From: Monosiga brevicollis MX1
Taxonomy: Eukaryota > Opisthokonta > Choanoflagellata > Craspedida > Salpingoecidae
Direction: 5' to 3'
NCBI RefSeq assembly: GCF_000002865.3
Contig: NW_001865069.1
Span: 13,555-77,554, forward strand
Length of the DNA stretch: 64,000 nt
Each line of letters starts with the position of its first letter. Position 1 is the first letter of the stretch. Below, piece by piece: positions 34,980-47,641 of this stretch. The notes below the pieces were generated by a model. It was not told the origin of the DNA. It did not search any database and saw nothing but the letters and a program-made list of their open reading frames with translations. The translations under genes were made by a program, and so were the position numbers.

Positions 34980-36558
34980 GCTGCAGGCTCGGTCGCTCTT
35001 TCCTGTGCGCAAAAATCAAATCAATCGCCGAATCGATCCAAGGCAGCGACCGTCTGCAGGACCGCGGTCGTTGTTTGAAGCCAAGACGATCTTGGCTTGC
35101 ACCGTGTGCAAAGCAACGACTCAAAGCCCGATTCAAGAGTCTGTCAACCAAGCCAGCCCAGTTGCTTCTGCGTTTGTGCGTGTGCGAGCGCGCGCGCATG
35201 TGATGAGCTGCCCTCGACACGACGGTCCGCCAGCTCGCTGCCAGCAACGAGAATGCCTCAACCAACCGCTGACTATTTGCCCCGAAATATCTCTGACAAA
35301 TTCGTCTGGCTTGGACGCACTCTCTGCACGCTGCTTAAAATTCAACGTAAAATCGCAGCAACCCGAAACAGACCACGACCCTTCTCTGCTGCAGCGCATC
35401 AAGCAGTGTCACCTCTCTCATCCGCTTGCGGCCATGGTTGCCAAGGTTCCATATACATCCCTATCTTCTGACCCCAATCTGACATTCTGACCCCCTCTTG
35501 TCAGATTACCGCCATCCATTGATTCCGCACGGCGCAACATAAAAGCGGACAAAAAGGACATGGCATGACGTTCTTGTGTGTGTGAGGTGTGTGCGAGGAG
35601 TGTGTGTATGTGTGAAAGTGTCACCAGATGCACCATTTGATGTATGTGAGACCCTGACACTACGACCTCAAACGAAATCACATCTGGGTTGCAGCTTAAT
35701 ACCCATGGTTGCGGGTCCACGCGGCGTAGCAATTTGGGACACTGCAGCGCAACGCGGGGTATGGTGCCGCCAGCATGCATACCAGATGGCGAGTCGGTAC
35801 CCCTTTCCGGCTTTTGAGCATGGCCACAAGCAGCAAAAGGCGCTGCAGCGGTGCCGACCCATGTCAGTTGTGCTTGTGTGCTTCTCTGGCACGCATTGAT
35901 CGGTCGCCAGCGGCAAGGGCGCAATGCAGTGCGAGCTGGCGTTGGGTAGCGACGAGCCGCTTAACCCGTCTGCCACCCTCCGCTGCCGGGTAGAGCATGT
36001 TCAAAGCCCACTCGCGTACCAGGCCAAAAGTTGAGCGAGTTGCTGCCCGCGCCCACCTCGTCTCACCTGGCCCATGGCGCCCATTTCCAAGAGCCCCGCT
36101 TGAGCGCGCTCTGGTACCATCGACCCCCTCCCCCCGTCGCTGCCTCGCACTCCTGCGTGACACCCACCCACAGACAGACGGAAGCAGAAACACACAAAGA
36201 GGTTCCCCCTCTTCCTTCGCCCTCCCCCTTCTTGCCCCATCCTACCTCCATCTTTGCACGTCGCTCGCGGCACCAGATATTATCATCATTCAGGCAGCCC
36301 CACGACGCTCGGCACAAGCCAAACCGCTGCCGTTTGTGTCATCTGGCGCCCTTTGTGCGTGTAAGCCACGCGACAAAAGAGCCTTGCCTTTGCAGGCTTC
36401 CGGTGGCGTTGCACCGTGCGCGTTTCACCGTGCGCGCGGCAGTTTTTAACGGCACTGCCCCTGTACCTGGCCCGACTTGGGATCAGAAGTGTGCCGCTCG
36501 GGGCAGGCAGTGCGCCGTGATTCTGACGCGAGTTCAGATCACTTGCTGAAAAAGCAAC
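34980..36558. other. Divergent region, possible small spliced minus-strand gene
   Basis: Mostly without a supported gene. On the minus strand between about 36116 and 35680, candidate exons read MVPERAQAGLLEMGAMGQ, then RRVADGLSGSSLPNASSHC, RLLLLVAMLKSRKG and CPKLLRRVDPQPWVLSC. Plausible GT/AG borders and phase-0 junctions surround them, but there is no domain match. It could be a small gene or chance. The rest presumably holds the promoters of DNAI4 and the fasciclin gene. Confidence 0.25.
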
Positions 36559-39500
36559 ATGCGCACACCCTGCACATTGCTCGCCTTGCTGGCGTTGGTC
36601 ACATTGACGCTGACTCAAGGTTTGTCCCGTCTTTCTGCGACAACACATTCTTTCTCGCCTCTCTTCTCGGGTCGTCACCGCCACTCACTTGGGCCTCTGG
36701 CACGCTGTCGCTCACAACAAAACCCAGGCGCTGCAGCGTCCCTGCCGCAAAACACATCCGTCGTGCTCGTTCTTCCCGTGCGCCCAGTTTCGGACGAACA
36801 ATGGAGCCATGCAGTCCGCTTGGCTCAGGACGTTCATGCTTTCCTGGGCAGGCATATTGATCTCTATGTGACCCTCCCAGGATCATCTCGTCCCTACGTG
36901 TTCCATGCCAATGAACTCCCCATCCTGGATGCCCTTGCCGCCTACAATTACTCCAATCCGCTGGGATACAAGGCCATGCTCAAAGCCGTGGAAGAGGAGG
37001 TTCACATGCTGACAAGCACCGCAATGTATGTTGTGGTGCTTGAAGACGATGCGACCACCGAGTCTGCCTCGGTGCTGTCCAGTGCCCTCGACTCCCTTGT
37101 GACCACCTTCAACCCAATCGGTAGGTGCAGCACTCGCATTCAACTCAGACGCAGCGCACTCGAACGGTCCCTCCTCGACACCTACGCATGCGCCACTCAT
37201 CTCACGACTCTTGAAACGTGCCCCCGTTCATACAACCCTTCATCGCGTAGCTATTACCTACAGCATTGTCTCCACAAGTGTGCAAGAGTCAGCTCTGCAG
37301 TCATTGACCTTTCTGCGGCGAGACATGATGTTCTTTCTCGATGCCACGTTTGCCGTGCCCCCCGCCACCATCTTTGGTCTTGCCGATGACGATGATGAAG
37401 ACCTCGTCACAACCGAGGTTCCCAAAACGACGGCTGAAGCCACCACAAGCACGGTCGTCTCCACAAGCACAACCTCAGAGGCAACCACAACCAGTGCGGA
37501 AGACTGCCCCGAGATTGACGCCTGTGCTTGCCGGCCTGACGAAGTCCCAAACTTTACCTACAACACACGGGGCTGCGCCGTGAGCTGTGAGTGTCAGCCG
37601 GCCACCACCACCACCACCACTACCACTGGTCCGGCTACGATGGAGACCTCAATCCCAACCACTACTGAGGACTCCACAACGCCCGTCGTGCCCGTCAATC
37701 CCAGTCAAAGCGGCCCGTACGGTCGACTGGCCGCATCAGTCACGGGCTACAATCTCACCATGTACTTTGAGCTGTTGAACCAAACCGGTTTGCTCAGCAT
37801 TATCGAACCTCAGAGCAGAGGCACGCTGTTTGTGCCCACGGACGAAGCCTTTGCCCTCTACGGCCAAGGCTTTTTCCAGCATTTGGTGATGAACCAGCCA
37901 AATCTGCTTCGGGACATTCTACTCAATCACTTTGCCCTCACCCAGTACACCAGTCTGCAAAACGTCTCTGCCTTGGACATGCTTACCGATGAGGTAGCAG
38001 TGACTTTAATCAACGGCATTCCTTTCCTGGAGGGCTCGGTGGAGGTGCTGGATGGACCCGCTTTGGGTGGCGCCCGCGCCGTCTACGTCATCAACCTTTT
38101 GCTCGTGCCAAACCTTGCTGATCCTCTCCCAACAACAACCACCACGCCCACTACCATCCAAGCCACAACCACCTCGCGTAGGCCTGCCACACGGCCTCAA
38201 ACCACGACCGCTCGACAAGCCATCACAACACGCGCCCCTATGACCACCGCTGCCCCTGGAGGCCCCTCGGCCCAACTGGAGGATCTCGTCAACACTAGCC
38301 CTCTCAGCGGCTACAGCTTGACCATCTTCCGCCGCTTGGTGCACGTGGCTGGCTTGGACGTGGTGTTTGAGGCCCTTGCAAACGCCACCATTCTCATTCC
38401 CACCGATGCTGCCTTTGAGCAGCGGGCCGAGCTCATTGCATACCTCGAGCTGCCCGCTAATCGTGCGCTTCTGCGCAGCATCCTGCTTCACCACATTGTG
38501 CCTCGTCGCATTGTTACCTTTGCCAACGGTAATTCGACGGTGCAGACGCTCATGGGCGACCTCGAGGTCTTGCAAATCAACGGCGTTGTCATTATTGATG
38601 ACGTGATCTTGGTCCTGAATGGCCCGGCGCTCCTGCAAACTGTCTTTGTCAACGGCTACGTCATTGATGGTATCCTGTTTCCCGATACGGATACATCTTA
38701 CTCCACGCCCGAGCCCGAGATTACTCAAGTTCCACCCGTGACCTCGGGGGCCGGTGTCTGTGAGCTGACCCCGGACGGCGCCTTCATTACCACTGGCTCG
38801 TTTGGCTTGTGCGAGTGCGTTGATGACGCTTTCATGGCGGATCTCAACGATGACTGGACCCAGGTGGTGTGCGATGAATGTACCAACGTGGGTCAGCAGT
38901 ACTGCGCCACTACCATCCCGGCTTCGACCACCACCCCCTCCACCACCACGCTAACAAGCACTCCCACCGAGACCACGGCTCCGGACACAACCACCTCGAC
39001 AACTCCCGAGGTTACCACAACTCCCATTACCACCACGACAATCAGCACAACTGCTCCTCTCACCAGTACTAGCCAACCTGAGACGATGGCCACCACCACG
39101 ACACAAGGTTTGGAGACAACAACAGTCACGACAACAATGACGACGACCACCACCACCACGACAGCCCCCGCTACCACCACGACAGCCCCCGATACCACCA
39201 CGACAGCCCCCGATACCACTACGCCAGCCCCCGCTACCACCACTACCACCACTATTCCCACCACCACCATTTTTCTCGACACCACGACAACACCCTCAGA
39301 TACCACCACTGTGAGCTCCACTCCCTTGCTCAATCAGACAACCACTGCGGCGCCAACCAGTACGACCGGTATTGGTGGGCCCAACTGCAAATATCTGGAC
39401 TGGGTTTGCGTCTCACAGAGCGACTTTCCCGCCAACGGCAGTGATGACACTTGCCCGTGCACGGCCGAATGCGGCGGTGGCTTCCAGCTCTTCCGCAAAT

Positions 39501-41091
39501 TCGTCCTACCAGGCTCGGATCCCGATTGCCCTTCCCTTTTCTTGAAAATCGAGTGCAACACTCAGGCGTGCCCGACCACTACCCCTCGCGCGCAGACGAG
39601 CAGTTCCACGTCGCGGGCCCCAGATACAACTACTAGGCGCGCAGACACAACGACGCGGGCTCCCGATACAACTACTAGGCGCGCAGACACAACGACGCGG
39701 GCTCCCGATACAACTACTAGGCGCGTAGACACAACGACACGGGCTCCTGATACAACCACGCAGCGAATGGAGACCACGACCCGCCGTGCCGAGACCACGA
39801 CCCGCCGTGCCGAGACCACGACCCGCCGTGCCGAGACCACGACCCGCCGTGCGGATACTACTGCACGACCTGCGACCACCACCTCGGCAGTTGGGACAAC
39901 CATCATCGGCTCGACAGAAGCCGTGGTTGACGGCGGGGGTGGAGGTGGTGGCAATGATGATGGCTGGCTTCTGTGTAGGTTCCAAACAACGCATTGGGCC
40001 TCATTCTTGACTTGACTTGAAGACGCCTTGCAATGTGCGTAAGGTGCACGTATGCTCACGCATGACTCTTGCGTCTCTTTGTTCTGCCTTATAGTGGCTC
40101 TCATCTTACTCGGACTCCTCTTTACCATTCCGTTTTGCTTGGCACTCTTGCTGCCCTGCTGCTCGGGTTTTTTTGCCGCTGCTGCTGTTGACGACGCTTG
40201 TACGTTGACCTGCAGCATGAACGTTCCGGCGCTTGCTTCAGCTTCTTCTCATAATATCATCGTTTTGCCTTTGTAGCTTCGCTGTCCAGCTATTCGGAGG
40301 ATTCAATGTCCTTTGTCGACCTGGATGCAGACGACTATGCCGGAGGCTTTGGCACCGAGGGTACGCTTTTGGGGACATGGACCATTTCCTGAGCTTCCCA
40401 CTCTCCTCTGTTGTGTGCTCACATATTCCTCCTGTCCTTTCCTTCAGGTGTGCTCGTGGAGAACCAAATGTATGGCAGCCGCCAAGGGATTCTGATGAAC
40501 AACGGCCACTATGGCACCCGCTTGCCCGTCAATGCCCGCGGTGGTGGTGGTGCTGGTGGCATGTTGACAAGCACAAGCCACACTACGTCCCAGACACAGC
40601 ACATGCAACAGCCCGGCATGCAGTTTCCTCAGCACATGCAGCATAGTGCCATGAGCAATCGCTCGGCCGCCGCCACGTATGTGCCCATGACCACATTTGC
40701 ACGGCAGCAGAGCGAAAACATCTACAGCGGACCCCTACCAGGCCACAACGCCGGCGTCGCTGTCCTTTCAAGCCAGACGGTTGAGGCGGTTCCGCGCCGG
40801 TACAGCCGTCCTGTTGTATCCAGTACCCGACATGCCTACGAATACTACTCGCAAGCCACCCCGGGCACACCATATGAGAGCGTCTCTTCCCACAGCAGTG
40901 GACCCGCTCCTTTGGCGCATTCACAGCACTCAGCTCGACCCCAACCACCCCCTCGGTCAGAGCCTCCCATGTTGTTTTCGCGGCCTCCCAGCATTCCCCC
41001 GCCCATGGGACCACCGCCTGGCCAACGGCCCAGCAGTCGTCTGCAGTCAACGCAGGGCGCGCAGTCGGCTCAGGGTGAGACCAACGTCTGA
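36559..41091 (+). CDS. Fasciclin/mucin/TSP1-like single-pass surface protein
   Basis: Six exons (36559-36619, 36728-37120, 37251-39974, 40095-40199, 40277-40360, 40448-41091) join in phase to 1336 residues. It starts with a signal peptide (MRTPCTLLALLALVTLTLT). An N-terminal region of unknown fold (about residues 21-175) is followed by Thr-rich mucin, a Cys-rich segment, and two FAS1 domains (about 37715-38115 and 38275-38690) containing TLFVPTDEAF and TILIPTDAAF. A long Thr/Pro mucin tract then leads to a TSP1-like module ending CNTQACP. Next come tandem TTTRRADTTTRAPD and TTTRRAE units and one membrane helix (WLLLALILLGLLFTIPFCLALLL). The cytoplasmic tail of about 250 residues holds candidate phosphotyrosine sites (TYVPM, NIYSGP, AYEYYSQ, PYESVSS) and proline-rich segments (PSIPPPMGPPPGQRP). 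An adhesion receptor linked to tyrosine-kinase signalling is inferred. Confidence 0.88.
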
Positions 41092-41549
41092 GCCTTGTAT
41101 AATATTGCTAGCGGCATGATCGTAGAGTGTTGATGTGCCGTCATAGCAGTTTGTGTGGGTTTGCCGTGTCAGCACACAAACGCGTTGACGACAACGCACA
41201 GCATCAAAAGTGCCGAGCAGCCCGGTTTTGGGTGAGATCATCGGGTCATCTCCCTGACCTCTTCTTTGGTGTACTATCTTGTTTTTTGATGAATTGCCAT
41301 ACTATGTTTTCAAACCTTTTTCCATTTCCTCCTCCTTCTTCCCGCTGTACTGGCCTCGGTGATCGGTTGGCTAGCCGGTCCTTTGGCTCAATTCGAAGTT
41401 TCGGGTCCGTGACACTTCTAAACGTTCATGCGATCAGCTGCGTGGTGTTACCGGACTTGCTTCCGCTCCAGGGCATTGTCTGAAGACTGTATTCAGATGG
41501 ACAGGTGGAGCAGAACAGAGGCATGAGTCAAGGCTGCGTTCATTTTTCC

Positions 41550-44500
41550 TCAACAGTGAGACGATGCCATGCCAGAAACACAAAGTGAATCCCATGGTCG
41601 AAACAAGCCGGCATTGGTCAGAGAGAAGATTAGCTATGTTATAAAGATTTCAACAGCTAGTTGTTCAGATGCTTTCAAAACATCTCATCACACCGAATAG
41701 GCCTCTAGAACCTCGACTGGTTGAGAAACAGACTTACCGCATTTTCCAAATCCTTGGTGCGCTTCGGATCCGGCACTTGTGGAGCCGGCTCACCCTGGTA
41801 GTGGTAACACGGGTGAGCGCGGTGGTGATAGCATACCATACACCGTCTTTTTTTTTTTTTTAATGAAAAAATTTCTCACGGAAATGGTTCATTCAGAGCG
41901 GTTGGCAGTGTTGCACGTACATTGCTACTCAACGGGCGCTTGGAGCTCGAGCTCAAGCCAGGGCGGGCTCCTCCGGGTGGTCGCATTTCACGTGCACGCG
42001 CAATCGGTCGTTGTTGTCCCTGCCGATGCCCAGACCGGTGCGACGGCTCCTGAATGATCAAAGAGATGGAATGAAATTCAAATGACGGCACAAATACCTT
42101 CTGACGCTCAAACAAGAACACGGGACTCACCGCGCCGAGCAGCTTGGCTAGACTGGACGTGGGACTGGTTCCTGTGCTGCTTGACTCGCGTCTGCCAGCG
42201 ATTTGCGCCTGAGAGGTGTGTTCAGTGCCATTTGTTGCCTCCCGTTGGCCACTCAAATCGCGCTTGCCCGCGGAGTGGGATGATGTTGAAGCAGGTGAAG
42301 TCTCGGCTGAAGATAAGGGGCCAGCATATCGATCGGGTGTGGCTTCCAATCCGCGAGTTTGCGCAGACTGCACTTGTGAGCTTGCGGATCCATTCTGGTC
42401 GCTGGATCGTCTTGCAGACTGGTGTGGCCCCGTCGGCCCAGCTTTTCCCGCTGAGGCTTCTTGCACGGGAACATGACCGTTGGTCGCGCGAGTCGGCGAA
42501 TGTTCGTTGCTCGCGCACAGGTCCCTAGGCAAGGCCCATGGCGTGCGTTGGAGAGCGTCTGCCACTGGGGCTTGTCCATGCATGCGCAGAGCGGCAATCA
42601 GGCGCTCGTGTACAGCCTGAGCCTGCTGCAAAGGCTTGGTCCAAAGGCGAATGTGCTCTACGCTTTGTTGTGCATTCGCTGCACTCGAGGTCGCGCTCTG
42701 CCCTCCGCGGCAGACAAACGTGTGCAGTAAACCCGCTGCCGCTGCTGTAAGCCGGGTGTCGGTTTTAGAATCAAGTCCCAAGCTCTCGTTGAGCTGCTGG
42801 CGGCGCTGTGTCAGAGCGGCGGCAACTGTCTGGTTATGTTGTTGCAGTTGCTGTTCATATTCACGGCGATGTTGCCGCAAAACGCTACGCTCTTGATGAA
42901 GAGCTCGCAATTGATGGCGCGCGGCGCGCAGTGTGCGGCCTGAGGGGTATCGGCGTTCCAACCCAGCCACAGCACGGGTCAGCGTCCGCACCAGACGTTG
43001 AGAGGCGCTGTCGTCCCCGGCCGCGACTTTGCCCGATGAGCTGCTGGGCGGCGCCGATGATTGTTGTGAAGATTGGCGGTCTCGACGTCGACTGGCCCCT
43101 TTGCTGCGTTTGGTACTTCCGGGTCGCGTGCCTGCCGCGGCCTTTCCATCTCGCTCCGCCCCACTGTGACCTTTGCCCACAGCGTCGGTTTTGTGATGAC
43201 CAGCAGCTCCAGCGCTTTGGTCCTCCGCTTCCTCATCGTTGTCTTCCTCGTCGTCTGAATTATCGCGCACGGGGGCGCCCGAGTGGCTAGTACCCGTGCG
43301 ATCAGGGTTGGCATCATCGTCGTCATCTCCCACCTCGTTCTCAAAGGGCACCTGGACCGGCTCCCCTTTGCTGAAAAACTGATCTAGGTACCTAGGCAAG
43401 GCGCGCACGCGCCAGTCAGAACAGGAACACAACGGGAGGATTTGAGAGGACGAGCGCCCACCAAAGGAACACAGCCCCAAACCTTGCAAAATGCTTGGAA
43501 TCTTTTAAGCTAGCTCACTGATCGGTCGTCCCTGCCCATCCCCCCCCCCCCCAGAGAGTCCCATTGACGTACTGATGGTTCACGGTCTGAACATAATATG
43601 AAAAAGGGCGAGCCGTCCATGATACGCCCTGGCCTCGATAGCATAACTTCCGCATCGTCAAAATACACCCCAGATCATTCCTGGCAGCCAGAAGTCAACA
43701 CAGCAAAGTGAGGGATACATGCTAGACAGCGCGTGGCTCAGCGGCACCGAACAAGAAGCTGATGATACAATGAGCAGGCTCGACACGCACAAAGTTCGGG
43801 CAGTGATGGTAAAATCAGACTTGCGGAGGCTGATTGAAGAAATGAGCCGGGTGCCGGCTTGGCAGTTTTCGAACATGCGGCAAAGCTGTTGGTTAACCTG
43901 TGCAGCCAGGGCAAACACACCCACGTCAAGGACTTGCATCTTCCCCCAACCATGTGATCAGCGGTCCATTTGTTCGGGTGAATCATCGAAAACCACTGCC
44001 ATGGCCCACCTTGGTGCCAAATGCAAAGTTGTTGAGAAAGACAACGCTGGTGTTGGTGATGCGTTCGGCGTATTGGGGCTGGAGAAAATTATCCTTGACC
44101 AGCTCATACGCGCCACACTGGAGGTGGAAATGATCGATGATCGGCTTGAAGTGGAACATCATGAGCTGGTTTGGTGATCCAAGTGCAGAGGGTGTGAGCT
44201 TTTCGATCGAGGTTGGCAGCGAGGCTGGAAGCAGTGGAGGAAACCAAACAGCGGCGTCTCGTCATGAACAGACCTTTGCATACTCTGCGGGGATGTCTTG
44301 CTTCTCGATGCCAAAGCTGGTTCGTGCTCTACCTTCGAGGGCCACTTGCAACACCACTTGACCAACGCCTAGGTTTTGACAAAATTTAAATAAAGATGAG
44401 TCGCAAATGGGAGGGAAAGGAAAAAAAAAAAAGTCAGCGGGCAAAACACCCAAAAAGCGTCCATGTCGACTCTCGACGATTCCAAGGCCCATGACAGACT

Positions 44501-45915
44501 TGATCAAGGGCTAAAAAGTCGACGTACCAGAACCCAGATCGACAAAGGTGTCGTCTGGCTGCACATTAGAGTTGGCAATGACGTCGGATATCATTTTGCT
44601 AGTGAATTCGCCATACACCTCTGCTGTCCAGCCTTTGTACCGGTTGAGCAATGCGGGGTCGGTGACGGCACGCGAGTAGGTCTGCCGCAGTCGATCAGCG
44701 AGATGAGGGGCGCGAGGCGGCTAGCAAAGTGCAGAGTATTCGGATTGTCAAAGGAGCGCCGGAAAGGGCAGGCCGGTGACCACGCACCATGTTCATGATG
44801 TGCTCGCACAAGTCGGTGGGACAGATTAGCCGTTCGGCCTGCTCTCCCACACTCTGTCAACAGCAGGCACCGAAGGGGGTGAGAGCGCTTTGAAGCAGAA
44901 GCAGGCGCTGCCTATCAGTTGCTGTATAGCTACCTTATGGTAAACGCGCATGGCCGCGTTGAAGGCCTCGACAACCTTGCTCAAGCTAGCAAACCTGGGC
45001 GTGGGAGAAGGAGAAAACCAAGTGCATGCATGAGTCCGAGGCGGGATCACGCTCGCTGCAGTTGTTGTCGCCTGACGTACTCTGTGCCGGGCTTGGCACA
45101 AGCAACGATGTCATCAGCCCAGGTATCGGGCACAGGAAGAGCGCAGAGCTTCACAATGTGGCTATCCCATCAGCGAAGAGGCCGGAACAAAAATGAGACG
45201 TGCACTGGCCAACGCCGTGGAGATGGGGGCGTTGCGAGAGTGGGCTATGGTCGAGGGTCGCACTTCATCGAATTGAGCAATTCAAAGCCAGCATCGTAAC
45301 TGCTGTCGGTCTAAAGCAGGTTCGAAAGCGGTCATCGCAAAACCGAGGCAGATAAGTCGGCAGGCCATTTAGGCCACATGGCCGCAGACACACACACACA
45401 TACACACACACCACACCACCACACACGTGAACAGACAACAAAAATTGAATCACAAGAAAGGCCAAAGAACAGCAATCGGCAAGCCGCACCATGTGGGTAA
45501 AAGGCCATTGGTACAGCATGGGTGGACCTTTGGGATTGGGAGAAAGGATGGCTAGATGGGTTTGGGTGGTGTCGACAGGGGGAAAGAGCGGGGGTACGTC
45601 AAACCAATCCTCGGTAATGCCGAGTTCGCGCGAGCCGCCTGGAATGGCTTCAACATCTTCCTCATCCGGAACGCGCCGCCCAGGTTGACCCAGGTGCACG
45701 CGTCCGATACGTCCACCAACTGGGCGGCGATGCGAGTTGGGAGCGGAAGAGGGTGCCTGAGGAGAGGAGGCGCACGGGGACGCCGCCTCCTCCACGACGG
45801 CTTGCACGGGGTTGCCTGGCGTCAGCCCTGCTGGGCGCGGCTGCACGGGTCCTGCCTGGTCTTTCAAAGGAGAAGGCTTGGACTGGGACACCTCGGCCTC
45901 GGCACTCGCGGCCAT
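41550..45915 (-). CDS. DOT1L: DOT1-type histone H3-K79 methyltransferase
   Basis: Fourteen exons join in phase to about 956 residues: 45915-45490, 45310-45264, 45161-45081, 44994-44934, 44853-44788, 44720-44528, 44368-44274, 44165-44010, 43897-43791, 43680-43573, 43391-42131, 42049-41921, 41794-41738, 41633-41550. The last two are less certain. DOT1 landmarks are YSRAVTDPALLNRYKGWTAEVYGE, SAM-binding motif I DDTFVDLGSGVGQVVLQVA, FGIEKQDIPAEYAK, NTSVVFLNNFAFG, then GVSWTARPFSYYVQTV and YLDQFF. All canonical catalytic elements are visible. The N-terminal 140 residues are Pro/Ser-rich. The large C-terminal exon is acidic, then basic, then Gln-rich coiled coil and Ser-rich disorder, as in other DOT1 tails. 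Nuclear location is expected. Confidence 0.93.
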
Positions 45916-46174
45916 GGCTGGCCTTGGGCATGCGCCACAACCGACCGAGCCCGGAGCACTGTAATGGGGCGAGCGAATGGCCCGAACCGGGTGTGGTCAC
46001 ACTCGAGGTAGTTGAACCAATCTCATTGGACGTCCAGAAAGCTTGGGAGTGCAAAGGCTACCCCTGAAAGTCTTGGAAACCAGCCATGAGCCGTTGGCCG
46101 CGATTCCCAGCCTGCAGCCGCCGGAACCCGATTCGGTCCCCGGACGTTTTTGGCAACCAATAATTGTGAAGAGG

Positions 46175-46179
<5 letters not shown>

Positions 46180-46223
<44 letters not shown>
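46180..46223. repeat. (CA)n microsatellite
   Basis: Pure CA run of about 43 bases. Confidence 0.95.
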
Positions 46224-46227
<4 letters not shown>

Positions 46228-46389
46228 TCATGTGAGCCGGCTGCGAATGTGCAGATCAGCTGCCAGCAGCAGCCACTCGTCACCCACCTCGGCATTCAAA
46301 TCGAGGAAAAGGAGGTCACCACCACCACCGCCGCCACCATCACCATCACCCCCCTAAAAAAAAAAAAAAAATTGTCGAGCTCGCGGCGC

Positions 46390-46585
46390 GCACTCTCCTG
46401 TCTCTGTCTCTCTCTGTCTCTGTCTCTGTCTCTGTCTCTGTCTCTGTCTCTGTCTCTGTCTCTTGGTTCTGTCTCTGTTCTTCGTCTCTCTGGCTTTGTC
46501 TCTTATCTCGTTGCCACTCTGTCTCTGCCTCTGGCTCTCATTCATCCCTCCCTCTCTCATTCACCTCTCGCTCTCTCGCTCTGTC
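46390..46585. repeat. (TGTCTC)n / CT-rich tract
   Basis: Starts with nine or so TGTCTC units and decays into CT-rich sequence upstream of the TMEM220 gene. Confidence 0.9.
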
Positions 46586-46816
46586 TCTCGTAGAAAATGT
46601 CAGAGAACAACGCACGTTTAAGAATGTGTAATATATATCACACTTATGTTTAAGACGTTTTAGATGGGCGAAGGCAGTGAGTATGCTCGTTATGCTTGCT
46701 TGCTTGAACAAATTGTCAGAGCGCCATACTCATGAACAGATGGTAACTGTCAAGTTGTACATAAAAGTTGCGTTAAAATTATTCACATTTTAGCAAAACA
46801 CCTCCTGCCTTTCAGG

Positions 46817-47392
46817 ATGGCGCCGATTCAATCTTTGTCAGCACGGACGTACTTGGTCCTGGCCGGCGCGTTCTTCGCCGCCTGTGCCTGGGCTCAGATC
46901 AACGACCCGGATAGTCTACCTTGGATGGCAGCCTATCTGGGTTTAGGTACCCTGCTTAATGCCGTGGTGGTGACTGGATGGACCAGCGGCTTGCTGGCCA
47001 GCGTACTGCCCATGGTGGTCGGTGGCATCCTGGCCTTTGCTGGTCATCTCCTGTACACCATTCGGACCGATCTGGACGTGACGCCCCAGGGGCCGAGCGC
47101 ATCCTGGCAGGACAATGCTGCCGCTCTGGTCTGGCAAATTCTCGAGCATGAGCAAGGCCGCGAAGTCGGTGGCTTGCTGCTCCTCGCAGCCCACGTGGGT
47201 TTCTTGCGGGCCCTTGCCGGCGCCCAAGCTGGACGCACCACCGGCTGGGCCAACAAGCTCGCCGCCCTGGTGATGGTGCTCGCCCTAGGGGGCGCGGCAT
47301 ACGCATGGCGCTTCCAGCCCGAGATGAATGCCCGCTACCACACCGAGCACTGTTCGGGTGCCTTCTCCATGGGTCGGCATTCTGACAACTGA
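46817..47392 (+). CDS. TMEM220: TMEM220-family membrane protein
   Basis: A single-exon 191-residue protein from ATG 46817. The first helix leads directly into AQINDPDSLPWMAAYLGLG, the hallmark 'Q-x-NDPD-xxxW' segment of TMEM220. Three more hydrophobic helices follow, with an HEQGREVGGLLLL segment corresponding to the family's EEGRELSG before the third helix. The tail ends NARYHTEHCSG, again like the WPTHC end of animal homologues. Function is unknown across the family. Bacterial relatives of this fold exist, and the lack of introns contrasts with most neighbours. It converges with the EPS8-like gene ending at 47642. Confidence 0.8.
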   Translation: MAPIQSLSARTYLVLAGAFFAACAWAQINDPDSLPWMAAYLGLGTLLNAVVVTGWTSGLLASVLPMVVGGILAFAGHLLYTIRTDLDVTPQGPSASWQDNAAALVWQILEHEQGREVGGLLLLAAHVGFLRALAGAQAGRTTGWANKLAALVMVLALGGAAYAWRFQPEMNARYHTEHCSGAFSMGRHSDN

Positions 47393-47641
47393 GTTGTCTC
47401 ACATCACTCCTGCGTGCTTGCTGTGGGAGACATGTTTGTGTCCGAAAATACTGGCGTCACTGTCGCCTGGCTTTTGAATGGCGGTCGCTGACCCATGCAG
47501 CCTGATTATGATAATCAATTGAGACCTTGATTCGCCTCTGTAATAAGCATACCACAACGCATAAAATGTTTCGTCATCAACACGGGAACGCCTTGCACGC
47601 ATCAGCCGCACTCCGCCGCACCCTGGTCGCAGTTGTTAAAA

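Larger units (their letters stand above)
45916..46816. promoter_or_regulatory. Divergent intergenic region with CA and TGTCTC tracts
   Basis: Contains (CA)n at about 46180-46223 and a (TGTCTC)n/CT tract at about 46390-46585, separating the DOT1 start from the TMEM220 start. The last 200 bases before ATG 46817 are AT-rich. A promoter role is inferred from layout. Confidence 0.5.
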
